Assembly: GCA_029891385.1 (NCBI GenBank)
Contig: CM057224.1
Location: forward strand, 35,345,005 to 35,409,004
Reading direction: 5' to 3'
DNA length: 64,000 nucleotides
Source of the DNA: Erythroxylum novogranatense
Lineage: Eukaryota; Streptophyta; Magnoliopsida; Malpighiales; Erythroxylaceae
This document shows positions 1 to 12,562 of this stretch, in pieces. A model generated the notes under the pieces. The model was not told the DNA's origin. It was given only the letters and a program-made list of their open reading frames with translations, and made no database searches. The position numbers and the translations under genes were made by a program. Positions within the stretch are counted from its first letter, which is position 1. Each line of letters opens with the position of its first letter.

Positions 1-1843
1 CATGATTAAACCCTAAGGTTTCTTTAAACACCATTCGAAGCAACAGCCACACTCTTAATCATCTATCATATCCAAACTATAATATTGATGCAATTGGCTT
101 AAACATGCATGGATTTCTTAAAATACATTTGAACTTAGCATTCTTGCATTTCATTTACGTTCAAAGTGAGTAGCTTACAATGCTTTAGTGGGCATTTCAA
201 GCCCTTTTTACAACATAGTTCGACATACACTTCCAAAATACTACACTTTTCTTAAAATGCATCTAAAGCATTGTTTACAACAATTTGCTTGAAATACATC
301 AAAAACATAATTCTTGGAGTATGCCTTGAGCTCATTCTTCATGATCCCGATCTTTACCTGGAGATGGGACGGGAAGGTGGGGGTGAGCTTTCGCTCCGTG
401 GGTGACACATTTATATTTAGGCTAATAAGCTACATTGCTTCATTAATCATACTTTTAGCAACTTGCATAGAAATCATGCAATCATGCAATTCATGAAATT
501 TATCAATCTCAAAACATAACGTTCATACTTCATATCATTCTCATTCTTGCAAGATATACGCTAACATGTAAACACATAGTTGATGGTTCGAAAAGTCCAC
601 GGGTTACTGATGAGCTACACAAGTGTAGTCATATGTCGAGGAGTCCTAAAGGAACATCCTACGCCACAATCAGGCAAACGGCGAAGGCTATACTTGTCGA
701 CGTGCACGTGACTCTGCTGGTGGACTTAACTAACCCACATAACACTTAATTTCATGCATAAAAGCTGGACTTGTCTTGTCCGCTGACTAATTTTCTGAAA
801 ATGGATTTTCAAGCATCCATAAAGCTGATTATGCTTAAAGCACATTTTATGCTTAGCTCACATTTCATGATCTCATTCATGCTCATCCAATTTATGACAA
901 TTTCAAGCAATGTCATGCACTAATCAATTTCTCACATAATGGCAATCATCCATCAATTTATACACAATCAAAAGTCAATCATTGCTCATTCCAAGATAGT
1001 TGGAAAAACATTAATTTTCCTTTGTTAAGATAATATTCAAAGCATTACTAACATAAAGATAAAAGTGAAACCCACCTTATATCATTGCTTAAGCTTGCCT
1101 AAGGAAGTTCCTCTTCTTGTTCTCCTCTTCTTTCTTGTCCTCCTTCATTCATGGCAAGGAAAGAACCTCACATCATTTAGGGTTTCTAAAATTGAAAACC
1201 TAATGAACCTTAATCATGAAATCAACCCTAGAATCACTAAACCCATCTTCTTTCTAAGCTTTCTAAACCATAAAATCAAGCCAAACTCAAACTACATTTC
1301 ATAACTTACCTTAAATCTTTACTCAACCCAAGGGTTTCTTGATCAAAATAAAGCTTAGACTCTCCTCTTCACTTTTCTTCTTGCTCTTTCTTCAAAAACT
1401 CACTCACTTTCATAGAAATGCCAAAACCCTAGCAAGCTCCTTTCTTCTTCTCCTTTCTTTCCTCTTCACGTAAACTTCTCCTCTTCTCCTTTAAATTTCA
1501 GAATCTCACTTCTTCCTACACTAACTCACTTAAACTCCTCCTTTTATACTTCTTCTCTAATCCACTTAAGCCCAAAAGGCCCAAGCCTTCATTTTTCCTA
1601 CATCCTCCTTACTTCCTCTTTATCCTACAACTTACTTAGGCCCAATTATCTTTAAGCCCATTTTATCTTTCTTTTCTTTCCTACCTCATTAAAACCCAAC
1701 TAATTCATTTAATTCCATTAACTCATTACCTAACATCTTTAATGCTAACTCATATTACTCAATGTCAAGTTAATTAATGTTAACATAATTTACTTAATTA
1801 CTCTAATCATGCTTAATTACAAAAAAAAATTTTGGGGCTAACA
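1..1843 (-). mobile_element. Partial large LTR (minus orientation), cut by window start
   Basis: The right edge reads ggggctaaca, the reverse complement of an LTR start TGTTAGCCCC. On the minus strand it is preceded by a purine-rich stretch (about 1,844-1,860) that could be the polypurine tract. Two parts resemble, in reverse, the LARD LTR at 8,171-12,562: about 340-420 (compare 11,860-11,930) and about 590-720 (compare 11,430-11,510). The LTR edge differs from that of the 2,635-6,711 LTR, so the two may not belong to one element. Short ORFs here (314-496, 1,065-1,304) look like chance. No gene is seen. Confidence 0.6.
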
Positions 1844-2634
1844 TTTTTCATTTCTTCACAAGGAACTCTTAAGATCATATTAACGCACAATCACCACAAA
1901 TCAGTATTTCTCAATCTCTTCATAATTTTTCAATTCAAATACTTCATCCAAAATCATATCAAACTCACTATTTCTACAACTTAATATTCTTAAACATTTT
2001 TCCTTCCTTAACATTTGAAGATTCAAGGGTCCACTTCGTAATGACTCTTACTATGGACCAAAATCATCATTTCACTTATTCTTTTGAATTTCTATACATA
2101 TTTCTCTATCAATTAATCTCATTCTTCAAAATTTTCATCTCAAAAGCATAGTCAAATCAAGTCATCCTAATTCATCAAAAGTTCTAATCTCAATTTCAAG
2201 AACACATTTCTAAAATCCTTCATAATTTTCATCACTTTGCTCCACAATCAATTTAATACTTCAAATATTTCATAACATACCTTCATATCGCTTAATCCTA
2301 TCCTGCAAGTATTTCTTAATTCGACTCTCACATGTATAACTAAAATCAATTCTTCCCATTTCATCATGAAATTCTCCTCTCAATTTCTCTTAACACTTTC
2401 TTCTAATTAATTTATCACTCATCACCTTAATCAAACAATCCACTAGTTCTTCACATCATGCATGAAATACCATTTCCATCTTTATCACTCTCTCACTAAT
2501 GCGATCCTATTCATTAAAACTCTTAACAAACACTTCCGCCAAGTATGATCATAATATCGGCTCGACACTTATCCAAGATTGCCCATGAAACAAACATATC
2601 GCCCAAGTTCATAATCTGGGCTCGATACCATAAA
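1844..2634 (-). mobile_element. Non-coding internal region of a minus-strand LTR element
   Basis: This 791-bp stretch lies between two LTR-like blocks of the same orientation. It has no gag or pol reading frame. It ends at a tRNA primer site next to the LTR at 2,635. Around 2,025-2,070 it resembles (in reverse) the internal region of the LARD near 13,080-13,130. A short, non-coding interior between long LTRs is the LARD pattern. Confidence 0.55.
2618..2630 (-). other. Primer binding site (initiator Met tRNA-like)
   Basis: The minus strand reads TGGTATCGAGCCC, four bases inside the LTR end at 2,635. It is one base off the usual plant initiator-Met primer site TGGTATCAGAGC and matches the site at 61,190. 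Confidence 0.7.
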
Positions 2635-5600
2635 TGTTGGGACCCGATCCGAATCGGATCCCAACCGAAAAACGAAACGGAAAGACAAAAAATCGAAAAG
2701 CGAGAAATCGCTAATCGAAAAGCAAAAACGGATTCAAAAGCAAATCGGATATTAAAACGAATACACATCAGAATTGAATGCGAAAACGAATTGAATAATA
2801 TACGAAAGCGAATCGAACTGAATTAAACGCCGACATCCGTGGGAAATACAACGTATGGACAACTTATCGCGTTGGAAACCTTACGACATTCCAAAACCGG
2901 TATAAACTTTTTTTTTCTTATTCTTTCCTTTTCTCTTTAATCAAACTCAATCAACATATAAACAATCCCTACATTTCTATTCTTTCTTACTTCATTCATC
3001 TTAATCATTTCTTATACATTCATATAAATCCTCAAACTCATTTCTTTAAGCCCATTTGACCGAAATTTTACCGAAATTTCGGCAGCATAACAGAATGGCT
3101 TGATGTTGGACCCCACACCCCACCCGTAGGTGTTTGCAGGTTATACTGCGGCGTGTGTTTGCGGGTTATACCGCGGCATCCAACACAAAACACATAACAC
3201 ATTAAATGGTTTGGGTAGGTCCTAACAAAACAATCGCACGTTCAAGATAATGATTCATGCGATCAGAACGGAGGAGAGTCCGAAATTGAACTCCTAAGCC
3301 ACTCATGGGCAAACCGGAGAAGGCTATCGAGGGAGACAGTGCCGACTCTACGGAGGGACCTGACCAAACCCATACAATTCACATATTCATGCTCAAAACA
3401 AACAGACGTTCAAGGCACTTTTCAAGACTTGACTTTCAAATTGTTTTCAAATCATATCATCATCAAAACTAATTCAAAAGTTACAAAGCATCGAATTCAT
3501 GTTACAAACCATTTAACAATCCATTCCAACATAAACTCATACTCAAGAATATCACATACAAGTGAAAGACATCACATATAAGTCATTGGTGGAAATCATT
3601 AGTTTGCATTTATCAGAAAAACTTTAATGCATATTATCTCAAGTAGTAAGAAATAACCCACATAACATATAACAAACTCGAAAATCATATTGCCCGGAGG
3701 CACATTTCAAAAACTTGATTTTCATATCGTATCACATTATCATTCATGATTTCACATAATTTACATAACAAATCAAATACCATCACAATTTATCAATCAC
3801 TATTATATCGCTTCACAATCATATTCAGTTTGTAACAATGCATAATTAAAGTATGCAGCACGTTGGATAAATGTAATAAATGAACAAATGTATCCAGTTG
3901 CATAAATAACAAACCCTTCGAGTATAAATAATTCGTAAAGATTTACCAATTTATCAAAATCACTTGAAACAATAAATCCAATCTTTGAAACAATTTTTTT
4001 TTCATTCCTCCTCTTGATTTCTTAAATAAGAAAACATGATTTCTTTACATAACTCAAAAATAAATACCCTTTTTAAATCCATCAAACATACTGAAATCAA
4101 GCACTTTTGCCATTTCTTAAATCATTTCAAAATAATGAAGTTAATTCTTTTCTCAATTCTATCAAATCGTTCAAAATCAAAGAGTGTAACCAATTTAAAA
4201 CATTTTATTTTAATTGTCCGGAATATTCGTAGCAATTTCTTAAACCCATTTTCCAAATCATGTCAAAAGAAATTGGAAATAAATTTCAAGAGTACTAGGA
4301 GATCAAAACTTTTTCAACCTTTACATACACAATTTCATTTTCAAGCTTTTACGTAAACAACTTCGAAAATCATAATGTTTCAAACACTTTTATAAATCTT
4401 TTACGGATATGATAAACTTTCCAAACATTTTTTATAACCAATTTCGCACACTATAAAAATTTCAACAACTTTTATAAACAATTGCGAAAAGCATAAACTT
4501 TTCTCCTTGTTTTTCCCGAAAATCAACAATAAATATTCAAAACATTTCTCTTTTGAATTTTTTTTTCAAAATCAAATAGACAATCATTCAATTGCATCTA
4601 CATATTTACAACAATACCTTTAAAATATCCGAAACAATACTTTTCAAACACTTTCACTTTCAGAAATATTCAAGAACACTTACAGAACTTATACATTTGA
4701 AAATAAATATGGTACCCACCTTAAATCCTTAAGCTTTGCAATAGGTTAACATGTTCGTTCCTCAATCTCCAACTTGCCTTAAATGACCTAATCAAAACAT
4801 ATCAATTCTAATTACCATTCCTTTTCACTTCACTCATGAAGAAACCTCTCAAACCTACCTCAACTTCCAAAGACCTGATGTAATCAAAGCATAACACAAT
4901 GCTGGAAATTTTGTTTCATAAATGTAAAACTTGAACAAAACCCATATAACCTTACTTATAACTTTTCCTACACTGGAACAACCATACTTCACTCCAACCT
5001 CGTCAAACTTGTTGAAAATTCCTCCTACACAAATCTGATTTTTTTCTGTTACTTTCATAACCCATCTTCTCTCCTTTTCCATCCTTCCTAATCACTCTTC
5101 AAACCATCTTCAGTAAACACATTAAAGACATCAATGCTGGAATTTCAACAAAACAAGGAAATTATGAGATTTCTTTCATACAACCTTAGCCATACTTTAT
5201 CTAAGCTATTAGCATCACTACTTATCTAATTAGCCAACAATTTTCGAAAATCTCTAACCTATATGAAACCCAAACAAAATCATATTTTTACTTAACTTCC
5301 ATCACTCTTCTTTTCTCTTCATTTTCTTTCTTATTCCTTTCCTCTCTACGTGAATTCCAGAAGCTTCAAAAATGACAGCTAGTGTTTCATGCCAGCTCAT
5401 TAAAAAGGGAGGAAAAGACTATAATGCCCCTCATTTAAGCAATCTTCCACCATTGCCCCTACACAGGATTTGAAAAACTGATACATTGCGACCTGAATTC
5501 GAGTAACTAAACGAAATAATTTGGACAAACTTTCTTCTTAAAAATTGTTCCTCTCAAACTTACAAATCCAACGCCACTGAAGGGGCTCAATTCGGATCTA

Positions 5601-6711
5601 AAACGAAGAAGTTATGGCCGAATTACTAACTGACCTGCATAAAATCCGAAACTGAACTTTAACATAACTTCAGTCCAGAATTTGATAATCTTAGGGATGA
5701 AATTAAATTTCGATCCCTTCATAAGAGTTGTAGCCCTATGTCTTAACTTTATTTTCCCTCAAGAATCAACTCAATCGGAGTTGTATAACTCCCGAAAATC
5801 ACAAAGTACTGAACCATGTTCAGAAAATTATCCAACTTATAACCTATAACCCATCTCTTACTTTGGTTCAATTAATCTCTTTCCATTTAATCTCCTAAAA
5901 ATCATAATTCTTCATAAAAATGAACGCAATTGTCTTAGGAATCCAACGCTTCAAGAATTAAATCAATCGGATGTCGGACGAAAGATTTATAACAAAAGAT
6001 TGCAACAGGGTCGGAGTTCAAGCAAAAGTTACAAAACCTTAAATACCCCCTTATAACTGAATTTTTTCAAAAATCATATCTCTTAATTCCGAACTCGAAA
6101 TTTGACGAATTTGGTGTCAATAAAAAGATCAAAGGAAGCTCTACAACTTCTCTGAAGAACAAAAAAATCCAATTGGCTTCCAAGGAAGTCAAATTTCTAC
6201 TCGAAGATTCTGTCTTCATCAGCTTTTCCTAAACAACTTTCCAATTTCGGACGATCATAACTCCTAGCCCTGATATCGAAAAATTGCAAACTTTATATCA
6301 ATGGAAAGATAAAAACATCATCTAAAATTTTCATGCAGATCACTTACTCCAATTCAAACTAAATCTATACGACGAGTGGCCTCGAAGCATAAAACACATA
6401 AATCTATACTTAATAGCATTTTCAAAACAAAGCATATCTTCCGAAATTCATATCTCTCAATCCCCACATCGAAAAATAGTAAACTTTATGTCCACAAAAA
6501 GCTCTCGACATAATCTACAAGTTTCATGTAGATCATTTTATCAAATTTTGCCTAAATCAAAAGTCAACCCTTAAAGGCCAAAAGTCAAACTTTTTACAAT
6601 TGTTCATATTTTCACACTTTCTCTCTTTATTTCTTGATTTTCAACTTAATTTCAATTAACTCATCCACTTGTGAATATTTCTTATTTGCACTCAGAAATC
6701 GGGGTCCAACA
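2635..6711 (-). mobile_element. Large LTR (about 4.1 kb), minus orientation
   Basis: Ends are TGTTGGGACC on the left and GGGGTCCAACA on the right, an inverted-terminal TG...CA arrangement. A primer site lies just outside the left end. The segment 3,240-3,365 (cggaggagagtccg through ggagggacctgacc) is a reverse near-copy of 11,440-11,510 in the LARD LTR. The part at 2,820-2,885 matches the 3' end of that LTR. The right end abuts viral sequence directly, so this element either inserted into the viral array or trimmed its left edge. The many ORFs here are low-complexity and unsupported. Confidence 0.75.
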
Positions 6712-6740
6712 TTCCCGACTTACAAGATTTTAATTTCAGT

Positions 6741-7052
6741 ATGACTTATTTTCATCTCAAACGAACTTTGAAGCAACGCATCAAAGCATTGGACGTGCAA
6801 AAAGCCGAATATGAAGAAATTAAAATCAAAACTATTGCCAGAAACAAGAAAGCAAATGATATTTATCATGATCCACGTTTTCAGCATTCTCCCAATCATC
6901 CTCTTTATACTGAAGCACAAGAAATTCTCTCTACTGCAAAACAAATGATAGATGAATCAGCAGAATTAATTCGCTATTTAGATTATTGTATTCTTGACTA
7001 TATCGCAGCACACAAATATTTTGTATCCAAATTATCTCTTCTTATTATCTAA
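6741..7052 (+). CDS. Viral ORF A, copy 1 (103 aa, helical, unknown function)
   Basis: First gene after the viral leader in this copy, intact from ATG to stop. It is rich in Lys, Glu and Ile and predicted mostly helical. The N-terminus TYFHLKRTLKQRIKAL matches the start of ORF B (AYFxHRRSLxQRI), so A and B look like duplicated genes. A motif ARNKKA sits near residue 34. The sequence just upstream ends in tttcag, which resembles a 3' splice site. The stop is 3 bases before the ORF B ATG. I know of no family assignment; small caulimovirid proteins include aphid-transmission and virion-associated factors, but nothing here proves either. It differs from copies 2 and 3 at about five residues. Confidence 0.75.
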   Translation: MTYFHLKRTLKQRIKALDVQKAEYEEIKIKTIARNKKANDIYHDPRFQHSPNHPLYTEAQEILSTAKQMIDESAELIRYLDYCILDYIAAHKYFVSKLSLLII

Positions 7053-7055
7053 TAA

Positions 7056-7298
7056 ATGGCTTATTTTGAACATAGAAGATCTCTTAACCAAAGAATTCAT
7101 TTTTATAAAGAAATAGAAACCGAACAACGAAAGTTTATCGAATTATATCATGAACATATAAGGATGGCTAAAGAACATCAATGTTTTCAACTCTTAATCA
7201 ATGCACGAATTTTATTAGATCAAACGTTATATATCTATAATTCCGTAAAACACGATAGATATGAACTTGAACAAGAAATAGATTTACTCATTGATTAA
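7056..7298 (+). CDS. Viral ORF B, copy 1 (80 aa, paralogue of ORF A)
   Basis: An intact frame that starts three bases after ORF A stops, consistent with termination-reinitiation on one RNA. It is a single helical domain with an N-terminal AYFEHRRSLNQRI motif shared with ORF A, and it ends in DLLID. Copy 1 is the divergent one: residues HFYKEIETEQRK, AKEHQ and KHDRYELEQ differ from the near-identical copies 2 and 3. Function unknown. Confidence 0.72.
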   Translation: MAYFEHRRSLNQRIHFYKEIETEQRKFIELYHEHIRMAKEHQCFQLLINARILLDQTLYIYNSVKHDRYELEQEIDLLID

Positions 7299-7313
7299 TC
7301 ATTGCATATCAGC

Positions 7314-7883
7314 ATGACATTTCATTCCTCTTATTTTATTAATTATTGTTTACCTATTATTATCGATCAATTCTATCTTTATGCCTTTACTCTATTTCAA
7401 GCACAATCTTTACTTGTCTTTATTATTGCCAGTCGATTATTTATCTCTCCTGAAATTATTTGTCAGTATTTTGAAATTAGTTGTCAATATATTGATATTA
7501 CGCTTAATTATTTATATAGACATATATTCCAACTCAATACTCGTGTCGGTTATATAATACGACTCGATGATAGAGATATTATTTTTGATTTCTCACCTCC
7601 TTCAGAGGAAGAATCAGAAACATTCGAATTATTAGAAGATGAAGAAGAAATAGAAAGATTAACACAAATACAACAAGATATTTTTTTAGAACAAATACAA
7701 CGAGATTTAGACAATGCACTACAACAACAATTATACTGTTCAGAATCAATATCACAATTATTTCCTTCTGATACAGAAATAGAAGATATAGATATCACAA
7801 GTACGGATTATGATAATATAGATGAAGATATTAATTACGACTTAGATAATTTCGATTGTAATATTTTTCCTGAAGATTATTAG
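7314..7883 (+). CDS. Viral ORF C, copy 1 (189 aa, hydrophobic N-half, acidic tail)
   Basis: The start chosen is the ATG of MTFHSSYF at 7,314, because it is conserved in all copies; a TTG-initiated extension to 7,302 is not needed. Residues 1-75 are hydrophobic and aromatic, with possible membrane-associating helices around 15-45. Residues 95-189 are strongly acidic (EEESETFELLEDEEEIE, then a D-rich tail ending FPEDY) with Gln-rich helices between. This is the only uninterrupted copy of C. It lies 15 bases after B and 2 bases before D. I do not recognise a family. Confidence 0.7.
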   Translation: MTFHSSYFINYCLPIIIDQFYLYAFTLFQAQSLLVFIIASRLFISPEIICQYFEISCQYIDITLNYLYRHIFQLNTRVGYIIRLDDRDIIFDFSPPSEEESETFELLEDEEEIERLTQIQQDIFLEQIQRDLDNALQQQLYCSESISQLFPSDTEIEDIDITSTDYDNIDEDINYDLDNFDCNIFPEDY

Positions 7884-7885
7884 AA

Positions 7886-8153
7886 ATGAATTGTCCGATT
7901 TGTCTAGATTTACAAGAAAGAATTCAATACACACAACAAGCTCTTAATCATTACCAAGATCATATTCAATACAATGAAAATCGATTAATTATCTTATATT
8001 TGTAGGCATTAATCGTCCAAGCGATTTACCATATATTGAACACTTATCAGTAGTACAAAGATTACATCAACAATATACAGAACATTTAGCACAATTAGAA
8101 CAAATTCAAACTGATCATCATTGCTATCATCCTTATCACCCAAATACATTATG
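7886..8153 (+). pseudogene. Viral ORF D, copy 1 (frameshifted)
   Basis: Matches the intact 89-aa ORF D of copies 2 and 3, but has lost one base near 7,981 (cgatta against cgtatta). The segment at about 8,018-8,030 is also altered. The N-terminal CPICLDLQERIQYTQQA is intact. The end overlaps the movement-protein ATG at ATGA. Confidence 0.75.
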
Positions 8154-8165
8154 ACTTCCCAAACT

Positions 8166-8170
8166 TCAAC
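8166..8170. repeat. Target-site duplication TCAAC, left
   Basis: The bases tcaac precede the LARD and recur at 17,770-17,774. The uninterrupted viral copy at 33,034 onward has a single one, which fixes the insertion point. Confidence 0.9.
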
Positions 8171-11100
8171 TATTGGACCTCGATCTTTCAGTGGAAATTA
8201 GAAATATGAAAATGAAAATTTGATAAGAGTTTTTGTATATGAATGGAGTTATAGATATTTTGCCTTAAGGAAATTGATGAGAAAAGATTTGTTTGATTTG
8301 ATAACTTTGGGTTTCAAATAGATTCGTATGGGTTCTGAAAGTTCAAGTGGATGAGTGGATTGAAATGGAAGTTGAAATCAAGAAATAGAAAGTAAAAGTG
8401 TAAAATTTTGAAGAAATTAGAAAGCAAAGACAATTTGTTTGGTTATGCATGTGGTGTTTTAAGTTAGATTATTGCAAGAATAAGATTTCAGTCATATGTG
8501 GAGAATGATGGAGTTTTGTATCTTTTGTACTTGGACTTGAATACTGATGTTGTAATATGGCTTGGAATGCCATTTAATTTTATAAACATTTATCTTATGA
8601 TGTTAATGAGATATAGATTTATATATGGATATGAAAGATCAATTGTGTATGAATATCAATTGTGTATAGATTTGTGTGTATTGTGTTTGAGAGGAATTAG
8701 TTGAAGAGTTTGCAGTGATGTGTTGATATGTGAAGTTGATGTGTTAGAATGGTGTTAGAAACTTCAATGGCAAATCTGTACTGATCTAGATATATTTGGC
8801 CAAAGTGGTCTTAATGAAAGTTGTAGTTCATGTTTCCAGCTTTCTAACGCCATAAAGTATGCAATTTTTTGATATCGGGGCAAGAAGTTATGATAAATTG
8901 AAGTTTGGATATTGCTTAGGTGATTGCTAACAGGGCAAAAACCTTGATTGGAAAATTAACGTAGCTAGAGGTCGAAGTTTCTTTGGAGTTCTTAATGAAC
9001 ATTATAGAGGTTGTTTTATCTTTCCATTGATATAAAGCATGAAAATATTGGACAAGAGAGTAGAAAGAGTGATCTTGGTATGAGTTGTGATAAGGAAAGA
9101 CTTGGAGACAAGATTGGTAGTGATCTGAAAAATGTTCACTGAATATGTTTCAATATTTTAGCCATAACGTTTTCTCTAGTAATCCAAACGAGATGATTCT
9201 TGATTTGGATTAAACTAGAGATATATGGCTATATTTTGTAAGAAGATATCGAATCTCAATTATGTGCCTAAGAGTCTCAAATATTGTCATGAAGTTAAGA
9301 ATTGGGTGCAGTATTGGTGCAGGTACGAAAGTCTGATCCTCTGACTTTAGGGGCAATTTTTGGATTGTTAAAGATAGATTTTGGAAAACTTTCCTTCTGG
9401 AAAGTTGTAGATTTTTCTCTTATCTTTCTAACAAATCAAACCGTGTCTAATTTGGAGTTCTGAGTAGAAAGTTATGATCTTTCTAAGTGGGGATGTTCTG
9501 GAGAAAAGGGTCAGACGAATTTTTGCGTCTGTGCTGACGTCATCACAGACGAATTTTTGCGTCTGTGCTGACGTCATCACAGACGAATTTTTGCGTCTGT
9601 GCTGACGTCACCACAGACGAATTTTTGCGTCTGTGCTGACGTCATCACAGACGAATTTGCGTCTGTGCTGACATCATCGTCTGCTTTTGTGTTTTTGACC
9701 CCTCTTCCTTCTTTTGGCCATAACTTTTTGTGTAGACCTCCGAATGAGTCGATTTTCGAAGCGTTGGATTGCTAAGACATTTTTCTATCTTTTCATATTA
9801 TATAGATCAGTTTTGGAATTAAATGGAGAAAGATAGCTCAGATTTTCGTGAACTGATCGGTTATAAAAGTTTGAATAAAGTTCAGATTTTAGAGATATCT
9901 TGATCGGTAGAGCTCCGATCGATTTGATTCTTTTTAAAAATGAAAATAGAGACATGGGGCTACAAATGTTATGAAGGAACCGATCAGCAATGTAGCCTCT
10001 AAGATTTCCAAATTCAGGTCGGAAGTTAGGTGTAGTGTTAAGCCTCGAGTCCAAGAATGACTTCAGATTTTGGAGATATCTTGAGCTATAGAGCTCCGAT
10101 TGATCCGATTCTTGAAGGGTTGGATTCGTAAGACATAGAGGAACATTTCTCTAGAAGAAAGTTTTGTCAAATGGCTTTATTTACCTGATCAAAATAATCA
10201 GACAAGATGTCAGTTTTAAAGACCAATGGAGGGGTAATTTTGGAAGTTTACTTAAAGGGTTAAGTTTATAGGCTTAAATGGAGGGACTTATGGGTCATTC
10301 CTCATTCATTAAAGGTCATGGCATTATAAAAGCAAGTGGGCTGTCATTTTAAGAGGCAACCCACGACACTTAAGAGAAAAAAGGAATAAGAGAAGAAGAG
10401 AGAGAGAGAAGGAGAGCAAGTTTGGTGGAGAAAAGGGAGAAAGCTAGGGCTCGATTTTTCTACCACTTGAAGAGAGATTTTAATGTCATTCCAAGAGAGA
10501 AAAGGTGGAGGATGAAGAGAGCTTCCCTTGAACCAAAAAATCCAAAATGGAGGAGAAATGAGGTAAGAGCAATTTTTAAGATTTGAGTTTCTCTTGAAGT
10601 TTTGGTTTAGAATCAAGGAAAATGGAATGAGTTTGTGGAGTATGAAGTTAATTTTGTTGATTGCTAAGTATTATGGGTTTAATTTTGGATGGAAATTAAT
10701 TAGGGTTTATGCCCAAATTTGGAATTTGGGGATTTTGGAAATTTGTGATTTAGAAAGCTTGAATATATGAGGGATTAGTGTTTCTAAGTTCAATTTGAGT
10801 AATTAAGTGAATTATGATATTTATTTTGGATAATTATGGCTTAGGGAATTTTAAAGTTGAGGAAAGAAGAAGGATTTTGGAGATTCGATGCTTTGGACAA
10901 AGTATTAGCGTCAATTCGAGGTGGGTGATGTATTTATATTTTGAATTATGAGTAAATTATGTGATTTTGAAAAATAAAAAAGAATAATATTTTGGAAATT
11001 ATGTTTTCAAAGGATTTGAAAATAATTATTCAAATATTTACGTTAAAATGTTTGAAAATGATTTGGGAAAATTGTAGAAAAAATTGAGAATGCGAGATTT

Positions 11101-12562
11101 ATGAAAATTGTGTTTTCGCATTTTTTGAAAATGTGAACCATGCTTGTTTATGCATTAATATATGTTGATTGTGGGTTGAAAAAATACTTGCACTCTTTTT
11201 ATGCATTTGAATGATATACGACTAATTGAGTTATTGAATATGATTGTTATATAAAATGATTGTGAATTTGTAAGAAATTGATTGGTGAATTTGTATTTTT
11301 GCAGATGACATATGAAATTATGTGCTTAGTGAATGTAACTATGTCTAGTAAGACACGACATGAAAATGTGAAATTTGAAAAGTGCCTTCAGCAATCTGCT
11401 TGTTTTAAGCATGAATATGTGAATTGTATGGGTTTGGTCAGTCCCTCCGTAGAGTCGATTACTGCGTCTCCTCTCGATAGCCTTCTCCCTACGCTCAAGA
11501 GTGGCTTAGGAGTTCGATTTGGACTCCTCTCATTCCACTTGCACATGACCGTGATCTTGATGAATGTGCAAGACGTCTGTTAGGACTGAAACCAAACCAT
11601 TTTGTTATGTTATGTGATTTTTGATTTTGTTTATGTGCGTGAAATTTCTCCGATGTGATTGCATTCATGTTTATGAGAAATTTTGAAATATTAGAAAAAG
11701 GGTTTTCAACCATGAAATTATAGAAATTTGATATGAAAAGTTTGGAAAATTGAAAGGGGTTTGAGAAAAATATTTAAAAGTTGAAAAGTTTGAAAACTAA
11801 GCCTTTTTGCAAAAAGTTTATGAAAATTGATTTCTGCTTATTATTCAGTTTATAAATATGTTACCCACGAGCTATAAGCTCACCCCCTTCATTCCCATCC
11901 ACAGGTGATGAGAAGAAGATCGGGTAAAGAAAAGTGAAGGTTTCCATTTGTTTGTGTTCATATGGTATAATTTGTTTAGCTAAGCGATCGCTAAGAAATT
12001 TAGAATTGTTGTGTATTCATTTTGAGAATGTATTCTGAATTCTGGACATATGTATTGGATTAAGTTATGGATTTGTATATGGAATAGTAAAATGAATTAT
12101 GATTCGAGTTATGGATTTTGTGTATGGAAATTGGGTATATGACTGTGATGGTTGGTCTGAATATTTAAAGTGCTAATCGTTTAAGAATTGATGTTATTTA
12201 AATTGGAATGTGCGCGATTTTATGGAAATGAAAAGTGAGAGTTTAAATCGATGAGATATGATTGTATATGAAGAAGCAAATAAATTGAGTTTGAGTGCGA
12301 ATGATTTCAATTGGATATTGAAGTCACTTTGTAAGAGATGGAATGAAAATGAAAGAAAAAAAAAAGTACACGGATTGGATTAGTTTTGACTGATAGTCTT
12401 AAGGTTTCCAACGCAAACGCTTTCTTTGATACTTGTTCACGGATGTCGGCTCCGTTTTGTTATGTATCAGAAATTGGTGTCTATTCGATTTGCTTTCGAT
12501 TCGTTAATGATTCGTTTCGCTTTGTTTCGATTGGGATCCGGTTCCCAGATCGGGTCCCAACA
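8171..12562 (+). mobile_element. LARD 5' LTR
   Basis: Runs from TATTGGACCTCG (mutated from TGTTGGACCCCG) to GATCGGGTCCCAACA. It contains a 34-bp tandem repeat block at 9,512-9,680. A likely TATA box (cattataaaagc, about 10,322) is followed by a purine-rich GAGA leader at about 10,390-10,440, which suggests where transcription begins. No gene. Confidence 0.9.
9512..9680. repeat. 34-bp tandem repeat, about 5 copies, hairpin plus TGACGTCA
   Basis: Each unit begins with a hairpin CAGACG...CGTCTG around an AT loop and ends with TGACGTCA, a palindromic bZIP (CRE/as-1-like) site. Units start at 9,512, 9,546, 9,580, 9,614 and 9,648, the last degenerate. It lies upstream of the proposed LTR TATA box, where an enhancer array would be expected. 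Confidence 0.9.

Noticed and set aside
4036..4356. 106-aa ORF rich in Lys, Ser and Phe
   Set aside because: Within the AT-rich LTR of the left element, no motif, composition matches the background.
8498..8704. 68-aa ORF, repeated identically at 13,664-13,870
   Set aside because: It is inside the two LTRs of one element, so identity follows from LTR duplication; composition is not protein-like.
9512..9680. CRISPR-like regular repeats
   Set aside because: Units are directly adjacent with no unique spacers, in a plant LTR.
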